A DNA stretch of 64,000 bases, taken from Candidatus Stoquefichus sp. SB1. Its GTDB lineage: Bacteria > Bacillota_I > Bacilli_A > Erysipelotrichales > Coprobacillaceae. Position 1 is the first letter of the stretch. Every line of letters begins with the position of its first letter. The notes under the pieces are model-generated. The model saw only the letters and a program-made list of their open reading frames with translations. It did no database searches and was not told the origin of the DNA. The position numbers were made by a program, and so were the translations under genes. The stretch is from contig NZ_LN852695.1 in assembly GCF_001244545.1 (NCBI RefSeq), forward strand, positions 589,158 through 653,157, read 5' to 3'. Below, in pieces: positions 7,290-15,154 of this stretch.

Positions 7290-10200
7290 GAATAAAGAAA
7301 TCAAAAAAGTTTTAGTCATTGGGTCAGGACCAATCATTATTGGACAGGCAGCAGAATTTGATTATGCTGGAACACAAGCTTGTCGGGCATTAAAAGAAGA
7401 AGGAGTTGAAGTTGTATTAATCAATTCAAATCCTGCAACAATTATGACAGATAAAGATATTGCTGATAAAGTCTATATAGAACCATTAACGATACCAGTT
7501 GTTAAAAATTTGATTATAAAAGAAAAACCAGATAGTATATTGCCAACATTAGGTGGTCAAAATGCTTTAAATATAGCGATGGCACTAGCAGATGAAGGCT
7601 TCTTAGAAGCGCATCATGTCAAAACAATTGGAACATCTACCAAGACAATTAAGTTGGCTGAGGATAGATTGGAATTTAAAACATTAATGGAGATAATTCA
7701 TGAACCATGTGCTGCTTCTATTGTTGTGAATCATGTTGATGATGCATTGACATTTGCTGCTCAAATTGGTTATCCTGTCGTTGTGAGACCAGCTTATACA
7801 TTAGGAGGAACAGGTGGTGGAATTGCTACTAATGAAAAAGAATTACATGATATTTGTTCCAATGGTTTAAGATTATCACGTGTAAGTCAATGTTTGATTG
7901 AACGCTGTATTGCTGGGTGGAAAGAAATAGAATATGAAGTTATGCGAGATAGTGCAGGGAATTGTATAACAGTGTGTAATATGGAAAACTTAGATCCTGT
8001 TGGTGTGCATACTGGTGATAGTATTGTTGTAGCACCAAGCCAAACATTAAGTGATAAAGAATATCAGATGTTAAGAAGTTCAGCTTTGAATATTATTACT
8101 GCATTAGATATTCAAGGGGGCTGCAATGTCCAATATGCATTGAATCCTGACAGTTTTGAATATTGCGTCATTGAAGTCAATCCACGTGTCTCACGTTCAT
8201 CAGCTTTAGCTTCTAAAGCAACGGGCTATCCAATCGCAAAATTAGCAGCTAAAATTGCTTTAGGGTATACTTTAGATGAGATTGTCAATGCTGTGACTGG
8301 AAAAACATTTGCTTCTTATGAACCAACTTTAGATTATATTGTCTGTAAAATTCCAAAATGGCCATTTGATAAATTTGTAGGTGCATCAAGAGAATTAGGA
8401 ACACAGATGAAAGCAACTGGTGAGGTTATGAGTATCTGTAATAACTTTGAAGGAGCACTGATGAAAGCGATTCGCTCACTTGAACAAAATGTTTATGATT
8501 TACATATACCTGAGCTAGAAACTCTTAGTAAAGAAGATATAATCAATAAATTAAAGGATGTTGATGATCATAGAATCTTTGTTGTTGCGAAAGCATTAAG
8601 AGAAGGTATGAGTACAAGTGATATTCATGAAATTACAAAAATTGATCTTTGGTTTATTGATAAAATTCAACATCTTATTGAAGTTGAACATGAATTAAAA
8701 ACCAAAGAACTGACAATTGATTTATTAAAATTAGCCAAACGATTAGAATTTCCTGATCAAGTGATTGCTAAATACACTGGAAAAAGTGAAAAAGAGATTC
8801 ACGATATGAGAAAAACTCATCAAATTGTTGCTGCTTATAAAACAGTTGATACATGTGCTGCTGAATTTGATGCATCTACACCGTATTATTATTCTATTTA
8901 TGGTGGTTATAATGAAGTGAATCCACAAAAGAATAAGAAGAAAATCATGGTATTAGGGTCTGGACCTATTCGTATTGGACAAGGAATTGAATTTGATTAT
9001 TGTTCAGTCCATTGTGTATGGGCATTAAAAGAAGCTGGTTATGAGACAATTATTGTCAATAACAATCCTGAAACAGTTTCAACTGACTTTGATATTGCTG
9101 ATAGATTGTATTTTGAACCATTAACACCTGAAGATGTAGAAAGTATTGTGGATATTGAAAAGCCTGATGGAGCAATTGTACAATTCGGTGGACAGACAGC
9201 CATTAAATTAACCAAAGCTTTAATGGAAATGGGTGTTGAAATTTTAGGGACATCTGCAGATGATGTTGATGCTGCTGAAGATCGAGAAAGATTTGATGAA
9301 ATCTTAGAAAGATGTGGAATTGATCGTCCAAAGGGATCAACTGTTTTTACAACGGAAGAAGCAATTGCAACAGCAAATCGTTTAGGCTATCCAGTGCTAG
9401 TAAGACCTTCTTATGTTTTGGGTGGGGCTGGTATGGAAATTGCTTTGAATGATGGTGATGTCAAGACATTTATGGATATTATTAATCGTCAGTATCAGGA
9501 ACATCCGATTCTTATTGATAAATATTTGGCTGGTAAGGAAGTGGAAGTTGATGCGATATGTGATGAGAATGGTGTTTTGATTCCTGGGATTATGGAACAT
9601 GTAGAACGTGCAGGAGTTCATAGTGGCGATAGTATTTCGGTTTATCCAACCCAGAAAATCAAACCTGAAGTAAAACAAGTTATTGTTGATTATACAAAAA
9701 AACTAGCCAAGGCATTACATGTGATTGGGTTAATTAATATTCAGTTTATTGTGTATGAAGATCAAGTTTATGTAATTGAAGTGAATCCAAGATCATCACG
9801 TACAATTCCTTATATTTCTAAGGTAACAGATATACCTGTTGTTGATGTTGCGACTCATGTTATTATGGGAAAATCAATTCAAGAGCAGGGTTATGAATAT
9901 GGTCTTGCTGCGGAAAAAGAAACAATCGCTGTGAAAATGCCAGTTTTCTCATTTGAAAAAATTAAAGGTGCTGAAATTAGTCTAGGACCTGAAATGAAAT
10001 CTACAGGTGAAGTTCTAGGGATTTCTAAAGACTATGATGAAGCCATCTATAAAGCTTTTATAGGAACTGGAATTCAGTTGCCTAAGAAAAAGAATATTAT
10101 TTGTACAATTAAGGATAGTGCTAAAGAAGAATTCTTACCAATTGCTAAAGAATATTATCAATTTGGATATGATTTATATGCAACAGAAGGCACATATCAA

Positions 10201-10476
10201 TTCTTAAAAGACCATGATATACCAGTTCATTTGGTCAATAGAATAAATGCTTCAGCCAATACAATGTTTGATTTAATGTTAACAGATACAGTTGATCTTG
10301 TTATTGATATTCCAACTCGAAACAATAATTTAAAAGATGGGTTCTTAATTAGAAGATTTGCTGTTGAAGCAGGAATTCCTATTTATACATCATTAGATAC
10401 TGCCCAAGCCTTAATAACAAGTTTACAAAAAAGACATCAGGGTGATACATCCTTAATAGACATAACAGAGTTTTAA
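7282..10476 (+). CDS. carB: Carbamoyl-phosphate synthase large subunit, operon copy
   Basis: Partner of the overlapping carA. 1064 residues with both ATP-grasp halves: VLVIGSGPIIIGQAAEFDYAGTQ, VRPAYTLGGTGGG and EVNPRVSRSSALASKATGYP in the first, and VLGSGPIRIGQGIEFDYCSVH, VRPSYVLGGAGMEIA and EVNPRSSRTIPYISKVT in the second. The C-terminal MGS-like allosteric domain ends VIDIPTRNNNLKDGF...TSLDTAQALI, a pyrimidine-regulated PyrAB-type tail as in other Firmicutes. Its last ~75 codons (10250-10476) are repeated at 11469-11698, where a second in-frame version of the C-terminus lies 1.2 kb downstream. The current stop may therefore belong to an inserted copy, with the downstream copy being the original end. 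Protein appears intact. Confidence 0.94.
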   Translation: MPKNKEIKKVLVIGSGPIIIGQAAEFDYAGTQACRALKEEGVEVVLINSNPATIMTDKDIADKVYIEPLTIPVVKNLIIKEKPDSILPTLGGQNALNIAMALADEGFLEAHHVKTIGTSTKTIKLAEDRLEFKTLMEIIHEPCAASIVVNHVDDALTFAAQIGYPVVVRPAYTLGGTGGGIATNEKELHDICSNGLRLSRVSQCLIERCIAGWKEIEYEVMRDSAGNCITVCNMENLDPVGVHTGDSIVVAPSQTLSDKEYQMLRSSALNIITALDIQGGCNVQYALNPDSFEYCVIEVNPRVSRSSALASKATGYPIAKLAAKIALGYTLDEIVNAVTGKTFASYEPTLDYIVCKIPKWPFDKFVGASRELGTQMKATGEVMSICNNFEGALMKAIRSLEQNVYDLHIPELETLSKEDIINKLKDVDDHRIFVVAKALREGMSTSDIHEITKIDLWFIDKIQHLIEVEHELKTKELTIDLLKLAKRLEFPDQVIAKYTGKSEKEIHDMRKTHQIVAAYKTVDTCAAEFDASTPYYYSIYGGYNEVNPQKNKKKIMVLGSGPIRIGQGIEFDYCSVHCVWALKEAGYETIIVNNNPETVSTDFDIADRLYFEPLTPEDVESIVDIEKPDGAIVQFGGQTAIKLTKALMEMGVEILGTSADDVDAAEDRERFDEILERCGIDRPKGSTVFTTEEAIATANRLGYPVLVRPSYVLGGAGMEIALNDGDVKTFMDIINRQYQEHPILIDKYLAGKEVEVDAICDENGVLIPGIMEHVERAGVHSGDSISVYPTQKIKPEVKQVIVDYTKKLAKALHVIGLINIQFIVYEDQVYVIEVNPRSSRTIPYISKVTDIPVVDVATHVIMGKSIQEQGYEYGLAAEKETIAVKMPVFSFEKIKGAEISLGPEMKSTGEVLGISKDYDEAIYKAFIGTGIQLPKKKNIICTIKDSAKEEFLPIAKEYYQFGYDLYATEGTYQFLKDHDIPVHLVNRINASANTMFDLMLTDTVDLVIDIPTRNNNLKDGFLIRRFAVEAGIPIYTSLDTAQALITSLQKRHQGDTSLIDITEF
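10250..10476 (+). repeat. Direct repeat, left copy (3' end of carB)
   Basis: This stretch and 11469-11698 are nearly identical for about 190 nt (offset 1219). They then diverge in the final ~35 nt while still coding the same residues (DTSLIDIT). Homology starts at CTTCAGC in both copies. The repeats flank the insert 10477-11468, so recombination between them would remove it and leave one intact carB. Confidence 0.9.
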
Positions 10477-10546
10477 TCATTATCTTTATCTAATTTTTAC
10501 CAAGTATATGCTTTTGTAAAATCAGGTATTTGTTTAATATAATCTA

Positions 10547-10574
10547 TTGATTTGAGAAAAACTTATGATATAAT
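10547..10574 (+). promoter_or_regulatory. Promoter of the repeat RNA / PBECR4-like gene
   Basis: TTGATT (10547-10552), 16-bp spacer, consensus TATAAT (10569-10574). It is placed 290 nt upstream of the coding region, leaving a long untranslated RNA. No promoter of similar quality is seen closer to the gene. Confidence 0.7.
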
Positions 10575-10579
10575 AATGA

Positions 10580-10845
10580 GTGTGAGAGAAGTACTATTAT
10601 AGCTTATAAGGCATAGTATATAAACAGGCAGAAATGCCAACAATATGATGGGTGAGATATACCTCGTGGCTTGACACGAATCAACTTGAAATCTTAAGTG
10701 AGACGTATGAAATCACAAGTCGGCTGGCGACATAAAATTCAGAAATGATAAGTGGGACAAATGGAACCATAAGTTGGCAAGCAACAGAAAAATCAAGCAA
10801 GAGAAGGGTTTGTAGTTTCTTAGGAAATTATGAACCCTTCTTAAA
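10580..10845 (+). ncRNA. Structured tandem-repeat RNA upstream of the PBECR4-like gene
   Basis: Two exact-length 54-nt units, 10688-10741 and 10742-10795, agree at about 40 of 54 positions. Each can form two short hairpins, and the stems covary. Stem 1 is GTGA/TCAC (10698-10701, 10713-10716) in unit A and GTGG/CCAT (10752-10755, 10767-10770) in unit B. Stem 2 is GTCG/CGAC (10719-10722, 10728-10731) in A and GTTG/CAAC (10773-10776, 10782-10785) in B. A degenerate unit may precede them (GGT/ACC and TCGTG/CACGA hairpins, 10651-10680), and a GGCA-GAAA-TGCC hairpin lies at 10627-10638. A terminator-like hairpin follows (10802-10841). Tandem RNA repeats, then a hairpin, then a nuclease-like gene is the layout of type III toxin-antitoxin loci. 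Identity with any known RNA family was not recognised. Confidence 0.65.
10802..10841 (+). terminator. Terminator-like hairpin between repeat RNA and PBECR4-like gene
   Basis: AGAAGGGTT (10802-10810) pairs with AACCCTTCT (10833-10841), with an inner AGTTTC/GAAATT stem. Only a short T/A tract follows, so termination is probably partial. This is what a type III-like locus needs to make much RNA and little protein. Confidence 0.55.
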
Positions 10846-10863
10846 TTATTGTATGGAGGATTT

Positions 10864-11409
10864 ATGTTATCATCAAAGGAAATAAATATATTGATTGAAG
10901 CAGCACAATTGTATAAAAATAATTTACTTAATATGAATGTTATGTTCATTCACTATAATAAGAAAACACATAAGTATTCCTATTCTGAGATGTTATTTGA
11001 AAAAAAGAACTTTTTACATCTTACAGGAATTCAATTTATAGAATCAGAAGAAGAAAATAAAAAATCAGTTTTATTTTATAATAAATGTATAAATAATAAA
11101 TTATCAAAAAAGGATATTCTTCCTAAACAAAATGGAACGACTGTTTTAAAATTAGAAATCATACGAGTTATCATGAATTTACATACCAATACATCTATGA
11201 TAGGCGAATATAATTATTCTAAGCCAAAGTTGATTGTTGATAAAATTTGCGGAGGTGTTTATGCATCATTAGGTATAGATAAAGGTGATAATGGCTATTT
11301 TTATCCTAAGAGCACTTTACAGGAAGATATAAGAAAATTAGTAACTTCATATGATATTGTTGAAGGAATAATGATTAAAAATAGAAATGAAAAAGTTTAC
11401 AAAAAATAA
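10864..11409 (+). CDS. PBECR4-like (Barnase/EndoU/ColicinE5/RelE-type) nuclease-fold protein
   Basis: 181 residues, single domain, no signal or membrane segment. Features resembling the PBECR4 group are FLHLTGIQF near residue 60, FYNKCINNKLSKKDI near residue 85, then TVLKLEIIRVIMNLHT, SMIGEYNYSKP and YFYPKSTLQEDIRKL. The order 'FLHLTG - KLSxKDI - T.LKL - MIG.Y - YxPxxxLxEDIR' is what I associate with that family, placed among phage/toxin RNase-like folds. No experimental function is known to me. Start is the ATG after TGGAGGATTT; an upstream TTG at 10849 is rejected. Very AT-rich. It sits alone in an insert between two copies of the carB 3' end, behind a long structured RNA. Toxin role is inference. 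Confidence 0.6.
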   Translation: MLSSKEINILIEAAQLYKNNLLNMNVMFIHYNKKTHKYSYSEMLFEKKNFLHLTGIQFIESEEENKKSVLFYNKCINNKLSKKDILPKQNGTTVLKLEIIRVIMNLHTNTSMIGEYNYSKPKLIVDKICGGVYASLGIDKGDNGYFYPKSTLQEDIRKLVTSYDIVEGIMIKNRNEKVYKK

Positions 11410-11467
11410 ACTAAAGGTAGCTATAAATGACCTGCCAGATGATATAAAGAAAAAAATAGATATATGA
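11387..11467 (+). CDS. Short overlapping ORF (26 aa), probably the 5' remnant of a lost gene
   Basis: Starts inside the end of the PBECR4-like gene (overlap 23 nt) and reads MKKFTKNKLKVAINDLPDDI plus six residues, stopping at TGA one base before the carB repeat begins. The abrupt end at the repeat junction suggests that a longer partner gene was cut off when the insert formed. It could also be a genuine small protein. No family recognised. Confidence 0.35.
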   Translation: MKKFTKNKLKVAINDLPDDIKKKIDI

Positions 11468-11468
11468 A

Positions 11469-11698
11469 CTTCAGCTAATACAATGTTTGATTTAATGTTA
11501 ACAGATACAGTTGATCTTGTTATTGATATTCCAACTCGAAACAATAACTTAAAAGATGGGTTCTTAATGAGAAGATTTGCAGTTGAAGCAGGAATTCCAA
11601 TTTATACATCATTAGATACTGCCCAAGCCTTAATAACAAGTTTACAAAAAAGACATCAGGGTGATACGTCACTCATTGATATTACACAATTAAGGTAA
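11469..11698 (+). pseudogene. carB 3'-end fragment (duplicate of C-terminal ~75 codons)
   Basis: Continuous with the carB frame: MFDLMLTDTVDLVIDIPTRN through DTSLIDITQLR and stop. Compared with 10250-10476 it has a handful of base changes for ~190 nt and then a different but mostly synonymous ending. A strong terminator follows directly (11703-11733), while the upstream carB copy has none. This copy is therefore probably the ancestral end of carB and the upstream one arrived with the insert. It is not expressed as a gene of its own (no ribosome site). Confidence 0.85.
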
Positions 11699-11702
11699 AA
11701 GA

Positions 11703-11733
11703 AAAAGTTATGGAGAAATCCATAACTTTTATA
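11703..11733 (+). terminator. Terminator after the carB fragment
   Basis: A perfect 11-bp stem AAAAGTTATGG/CCATAACTTTT with a 6-nt loop. Probably the original terminator of the carA-carB operon. Confidence 0.9.
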
Positions 11734-11750
11734 ATAAAAACAAATTGTGC

Positions 11751-12248
11751 CTATCTGGGAAGGGATTGAAGTTGATTTATCAACGATTGAATATCCTTTT
11801 CATTTGGGTGAGAGAGCGCCTGATCAAAGTTATCAATCAATGGTAAAAACTTTTGAGGGTTATCTTTAGCCAGTTTAGCATAACGTTCACGAATACTTAC
11901 TGGCATTTTGCCCTGACACATATATGTTCCTATTATCTCATTAGAAGTATCTATATAAGAGAGAATATTGTGAAGAATTGTTTGAAAATATTGAGAACTG
12001 CCACCAAAACCAGCTGTTCCAAATAGGAATATTTTTTGATTCTTTATCTTCTTTAAATAATCTTGTAAAGGTCCATCACATGTTCCCTTATCAGTCCAAA
12101 AACCAATAAACAAAATATCAGCATGAATGTCATTGGAAGATGGATGACCATAATATACACATTCATCATGTTTATAAAAAGAATGAATTTGTTGTGCGAG
12201 TTGTTCTGTGTTTCCAGTATGACTTGAATAGATAATAGCGTATTTCAT
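11751..12248 (-). CDS. Flavodoxin-family protein
   Basis: Small FMN-binding electron carrier. 165 residues. The phosphate-binding loop YSSHTGNTEQLA near the N-terminus is a good flavodoxin signature, followed by LFIGFWTDKGTCDGPLQDYL and FLFGTAGFGGSSQYF. The C-terminal ~50 residues (IRERYAKLAKDNPQKF) extend past the fold, as in the BilS-type flavodoxins. Downstream of, and 12 nt from, a MarR-type regulator on the same strand. A MarR plus flavodoxin pair resembles the bilQ/bilS accessory genes of bilirubin reductase loci, but no bilR-like oxidoreductase is in this window, so that link is speculative. Confidence 0.85.
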   Translation of the reverse strand: MKYAIIYSSHTGNTEQLAQQIHSFYKHDECVYYGHPSSNDIHADILFIGFWTDKGTCDGPLQDYLKKIKNQKIFLFGTAGFGGSSQYFQTILHNILSYIDTSNEIIGTYMCQGKMPVSIRERYAKLAKDNPQKFLPLIDNFDQALSHPNEKDIQSLINQLQSLPR

Positions 12249-12260
12249 ATGTAGACCTCC

Positions 12261-12671
12261 TTATTTTGAAATGACCATTTTATTTAATAATGTCATAAGT
12301 AATTCTGCTTCTTGCGATGATAAATCTTTTAAGATCATCTGATCCCATTGATAAAAGAAATCATGACTTAACTGAAAAATCTCTTGTCCTTTTTGTGTTA
12401 ATGATAAGAGTCTTGCACGTTTATCACGTGGATTGACTTCTTGAACAATCCATTGATGATTTTCTAACTTTGTAAGTGCTCTTGTTGTATGTCCAGAATC
12501 TAATTGTAATTGAGTGGCTAATTCTTTCGGTGAACATTGTGGATGTTTTCCGATATAGAGTAAAAAGAATAACTGCCCCTGGGTTAAATGATGCTTTTGC
12601 AATTCTTTTTGACAGAATTGTCTAAATTGTTTTTGTAATATTGTTATATATAAGGCAAATGATGGCTTCAA
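12261..12671 (-). CDS. MarR-family transcriptional regulator
   Basis: Winged-helix regulator, 136 residues. LTQGQLFFLLYIGKHPQCSPKELATQLQL is helix 2 to the recognition helix region, then DSGHTTRALTKLENHQWIVQE and the wing with NPRDKRARLLSLTQKG. The start chosen is TTG 8 nt after GGAGG; an upstream in-frame TTG (12686) overlaps the ribosome site and is rejected. First gene of a two-gene unit with the flavodoxin. The near-palindrome CTGACTAAGTCAA between its promoter and start is a likely autoregulatory operator. Ligand unknown. Confidence 0.85.
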   Translation of the reverse strand: MKPSFALYITILQKQFRQFCQKELQKHHLTQGQLFFLLYIGKHPQCSPKELATQLQLDSGHTTRALTKLENHQWIVQEVNPRDKRARLLSLTQKGQEIFQLSHDFFYQWDQMILKDLSSQEAELLMTLLNKMVISK

Positions 12672-12690
12672 TTGATATACCTCCAATTAA

Positions 12691-12731
12691 CTGACTAAGT
12701 CAATTATCTGCTTTTTTATGAAAAGTGTCAA
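12691..12731 (-). promoter_or_regulatory. Promoter and probable MarR operator
   Basis: Minus strand: -35 TTGACA (12726-12731), 17-bp spacer, -10 GATAAT (12703-12708). Immediately downstream is TTGACTTAGTCAG (12691-12703), a near-perfect palindrome overlapping the start site. Confidence 0.75.
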
Positions 12732-12822
12732 TAGATATGCATCATTGTAAAAAATTAATGAATAATTAAGGAATTTTTAGGCAATATGGTTTATAATAAG
12801 GACATACAGGAGGGTATGATAT

Positions 12823-13368
12823 ATGATATGGATTATTTTAGGTGTCGTTGTTGTTATAGCGTTATGGGTAGGTATGACATATAATGGTTTAACAAGATTG
12901 AGAAATAAGGTGAAAACAAATTGGGCACAGATTGATGTGGTTTTAAAAAGACGTGCTGATTTGATTCCTAATTTAGTAGAAACTGTAAAAGGTTATGCAA
13001 AACATGAAAAGGAAACTTTGGATGATGTGATTAAAGCAAGAAATACTTATGTGAGTGCTTCTTTGCCTGAGGATCAAATGAAAGCTTCTGGGGAGTTAAC
13101 ACAAGCATTAAATAAGTTGATGATGTTAAGTGAAGCTTATCCAGATTTAAAGGCGAATACAAACTTTATACAATTACAAAATGAATTGAGAGAGACAGAA
13201 GATAAAATTACTTTTGCTAGACAATTCTATAATGATTCAGTTTATGCTTATCAAAATAAGATTGAAATGTTCCCTTCAAATATAATTGCTGGATTATTTG
13301 GATTTAAACCTTTTGTTTTCTTCCAAGTTGATGAAGCTGATAAAAAAGCACCAGAGGTTAAGTTTTAA
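12823..13368 (+). CDS. lemA: LemA family protein
   Basis: 181 residues, anchored by one N-terminal helix (WIILGVVVVIALWVG). The family signature follows: YNGLTRLRNKVKTNWAQIDVVLKRRADLIPNLVETVKGYAKHE, with long coiled-coil helices and the ending FPSNIIAGLFGFKPFVFFQ. The N-terminus is expected outside and the helical bundle in the cytoplasm. Function in bacteria is unclear. It stands next to a DUF2207 gene (1-nt gap) as in many Firmicutes, suggesting an envelope-related pair. Good AGGAGGG ribosome site. Confidence 0.9.
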   Translation: MIWIILGVVVVIALWVGMTYNGLTRLRNKVKTNWAQIDVVLKRRADLIPNLVETVKGYAKHEKETLDDVIKARNTYVSASLPEDQMKASGELTQALNKLMMLSEAYPDLKANTNFIQLQNELRETEDKITFARQFYNDSVYAYQNKIEMFPSNIIAGLFGFKPFVFFQVDEADKKAPEVKF

Positions 13369-13369
13369 T

Positions 13370-15142
13370 ATGAAGAAAAAGAAAATATGTCTTATATTTT
13401 CTCTTTTTCTTAGTCTTTTCTTTTCAATTGGAACAGTTTTTGCAAGTTCAACTGAATTAAAAGATATGCAGATTCATGCTTATATTAATGAGGATGGAAG
13501 TGCACATATACAAGAAATATGGGATATGAATATTAATGAGGGAACAGAGGTTTATAAAGTTTTTAATAGAATGGGAGCATCAAAGATTACGAATCTCAAG
13601 GTCACTGATGAAAATGGCTTGAATTATAAAAATATTGGTGAATGGGATGTTGATGCTTCAAGAAAACAAAAGAATGGAAAATGTGGTTTAGTTACAAAAT
13701 CAGATGGATATGAATTGTGTTTTGGAATCGGTGATTATGGTAAAAGAACATATACTTTTGAATATGATGTGTCTCATTTTATCAAAGGTTATGAAGATAA
13801 TGAGCAGGGATTCAATTATGCATTCTTTTCAGATTTATCTTTAACACCAGATAAAGCCAAAGTGACTATTTCTTCACCTTATACATTTAATGAAGAAAAT
13901 GCATCAATATGGGCATTTGGTTATGATGGTGATGTACATTTTGTAGATGGTAAAGTCGTTATGACAAGCAATGGAAGTCGTTTTCGTGGTAGTAAAATGC
14001 AGCTTTTAATGCGCATTAATGATGGGACATTTTCTGCTCCTTATGCAACAGGTCAGTATTTTAAAGATGTTTTAGCTGATGCTCAAGAAGGCAGTGATTA
14101 TGATAATCTCGATAGTGATGGAAATGATGAATCAACACAAATAAGTGCTATGGATACTATTTTACCAATTGGGATTGTTGTGGGTTCAATGGCATTAGTG
14201 GGATCTATTTTTGTAGCAAGTGCTTTTTCTAGTAAAAAACGTGAGAAGATGAAATACGTATTTAGTGATGGACAACCTTTGCATAAGAATAATGTGAATA
14301 TGTTTAGAGATATTCCTTGCAACAAAGATATTTTTGAATTTTATTATCTAGCAAAGAAAGCCAATTTAATTACTGATAAAGATCGTGGTGGAATGGTTGG
14401 TGCTGTTTTATTAAGATGGATTCAAAAAGGTTATATTGTTTTTAATAAAACAGAAGAGTCACGTATGGTTTTCTTTAAAAAAGATGGTTTTTCTATTGAT
14501 TTAGATAAAGAAATTCCTATTACAGATCCATTAGAAATGAAATTATTAGGTTTTATTAGAAATGCTGCTGGATCAAATAAAAAGTTAGAAACAAAAGAAT
14601 TTGAAAAATGGTGTGGTTCACACTATGAAGATATTGATGAATGGTTTACTCAGATTGAAAACACTGTAGAATATAAATTTAAAAATAGTGGTTTAATTAA
14701 AGTTGAGGAAACCGATACTCGATATATGGGGTTAAAAATTAAAAGAAAACGCGATGTTCTTGATGTTACTTTACGTGAAAAAATGGAACAAGTGATTGGC
14801 TTAAAGAAATTTTTACAGGAAATGAGTTTGATTGATGAAAAAGAAGTGATTGAAGTGAGAATGTGGGAAGAATATTTGATTTTTGCTTCTATTTTAGGTA
14901 TTGCTGATAAAGTGAGTGAGCAATTAGGAGAATTATGTCCAACATTTAATCAACAGTCAAATTTAGATACAATTTATACAATGCAGATGGTTCATATGTT
15001 TGCTTATGATAGTATGCGTGCATCACGAAATGCTGCTATGGCTGCTCAGCAGGCTTCAAGGTCAGGAGGCTTTGGAGGCGGTGCATCATTTGGAGGCGGC
15101 GGAGGCGGCTTCTCAGGTGGCGGAGGCGGCGGTGTCCGTTAA
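13370..15142 (+). CDS. DUF2207 domain membrane protein
   Basis: 590 residues. Signal peptide (MKKKKICLIFSLFLSLFFSI), then an extracellular beta domain with the DUF2207 pattern (INEDGSAHIQEIWD, GEWDVDASRKQKNGKCG, YTFEYDV), a membrane helix near residues 262-285, a long cytoplasmic part and a C-terminus of Gly-Gly-Phe/Ser repeats ending in VR. The glycine-rich tail is a usual feature of this family. Start moved to the ATG one base after the lemA stop; the frame is open upstream inside lemA but that extension has no support. Role unknown; co-occurs with LemA. Confidence 0.88.
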   Translation: MKKKKICLIFSLFLSLFFSIGTVFASSTELKDMQIHAYINEDGSAHIQEIWDMNINEGTEVYKVFNRMGASKITNLKVTDENGLNYKNIGEWDVDASRKQKNGKCGLVTKSDGYELCFGIGDYGKRTYTFEYDVSHFIKGYEDNEQGFNYAFFSDLSLTPDKAKVTISSPYTFNEENASIWAFGYDGDVHFVDGKVVMTSNGSRFRGSKMQLLMRINDGTFSAPYATGQYFKDVLADAQEGSDYDNLDSDGNDESTQISAMDTILPIGIVVGSMALVGSIFVASAFSSKKREKMKYVFSDGQPLHKNNVNMFRDIPCNKDIFEFYYLAKKANLITDKDRGGMVGAVLLRWIQKGYIVFNKTEESRMVFFKKDGFSIDLDKEIPITDPLEMKLLGFIRNAAGSNKKLETKEFEKWCGSHYEDIDEWFTQIENTVEYKFKNSGLIKVEETDTRYMGLKIKRKRDVLDVTLREKMEQVIGLKKFLQEMSLIDEKEVIEVRMWEEYLIFASILGIADKVSEQLGELCPTFNQQSNLDTIYTMQMVHMFAYDSMRASRNAAMAAQQASRSGGFGGGASFGGGGGGFSGGGGGGVR

Positions 15143-15154
15143 AAGGAGAATGTT

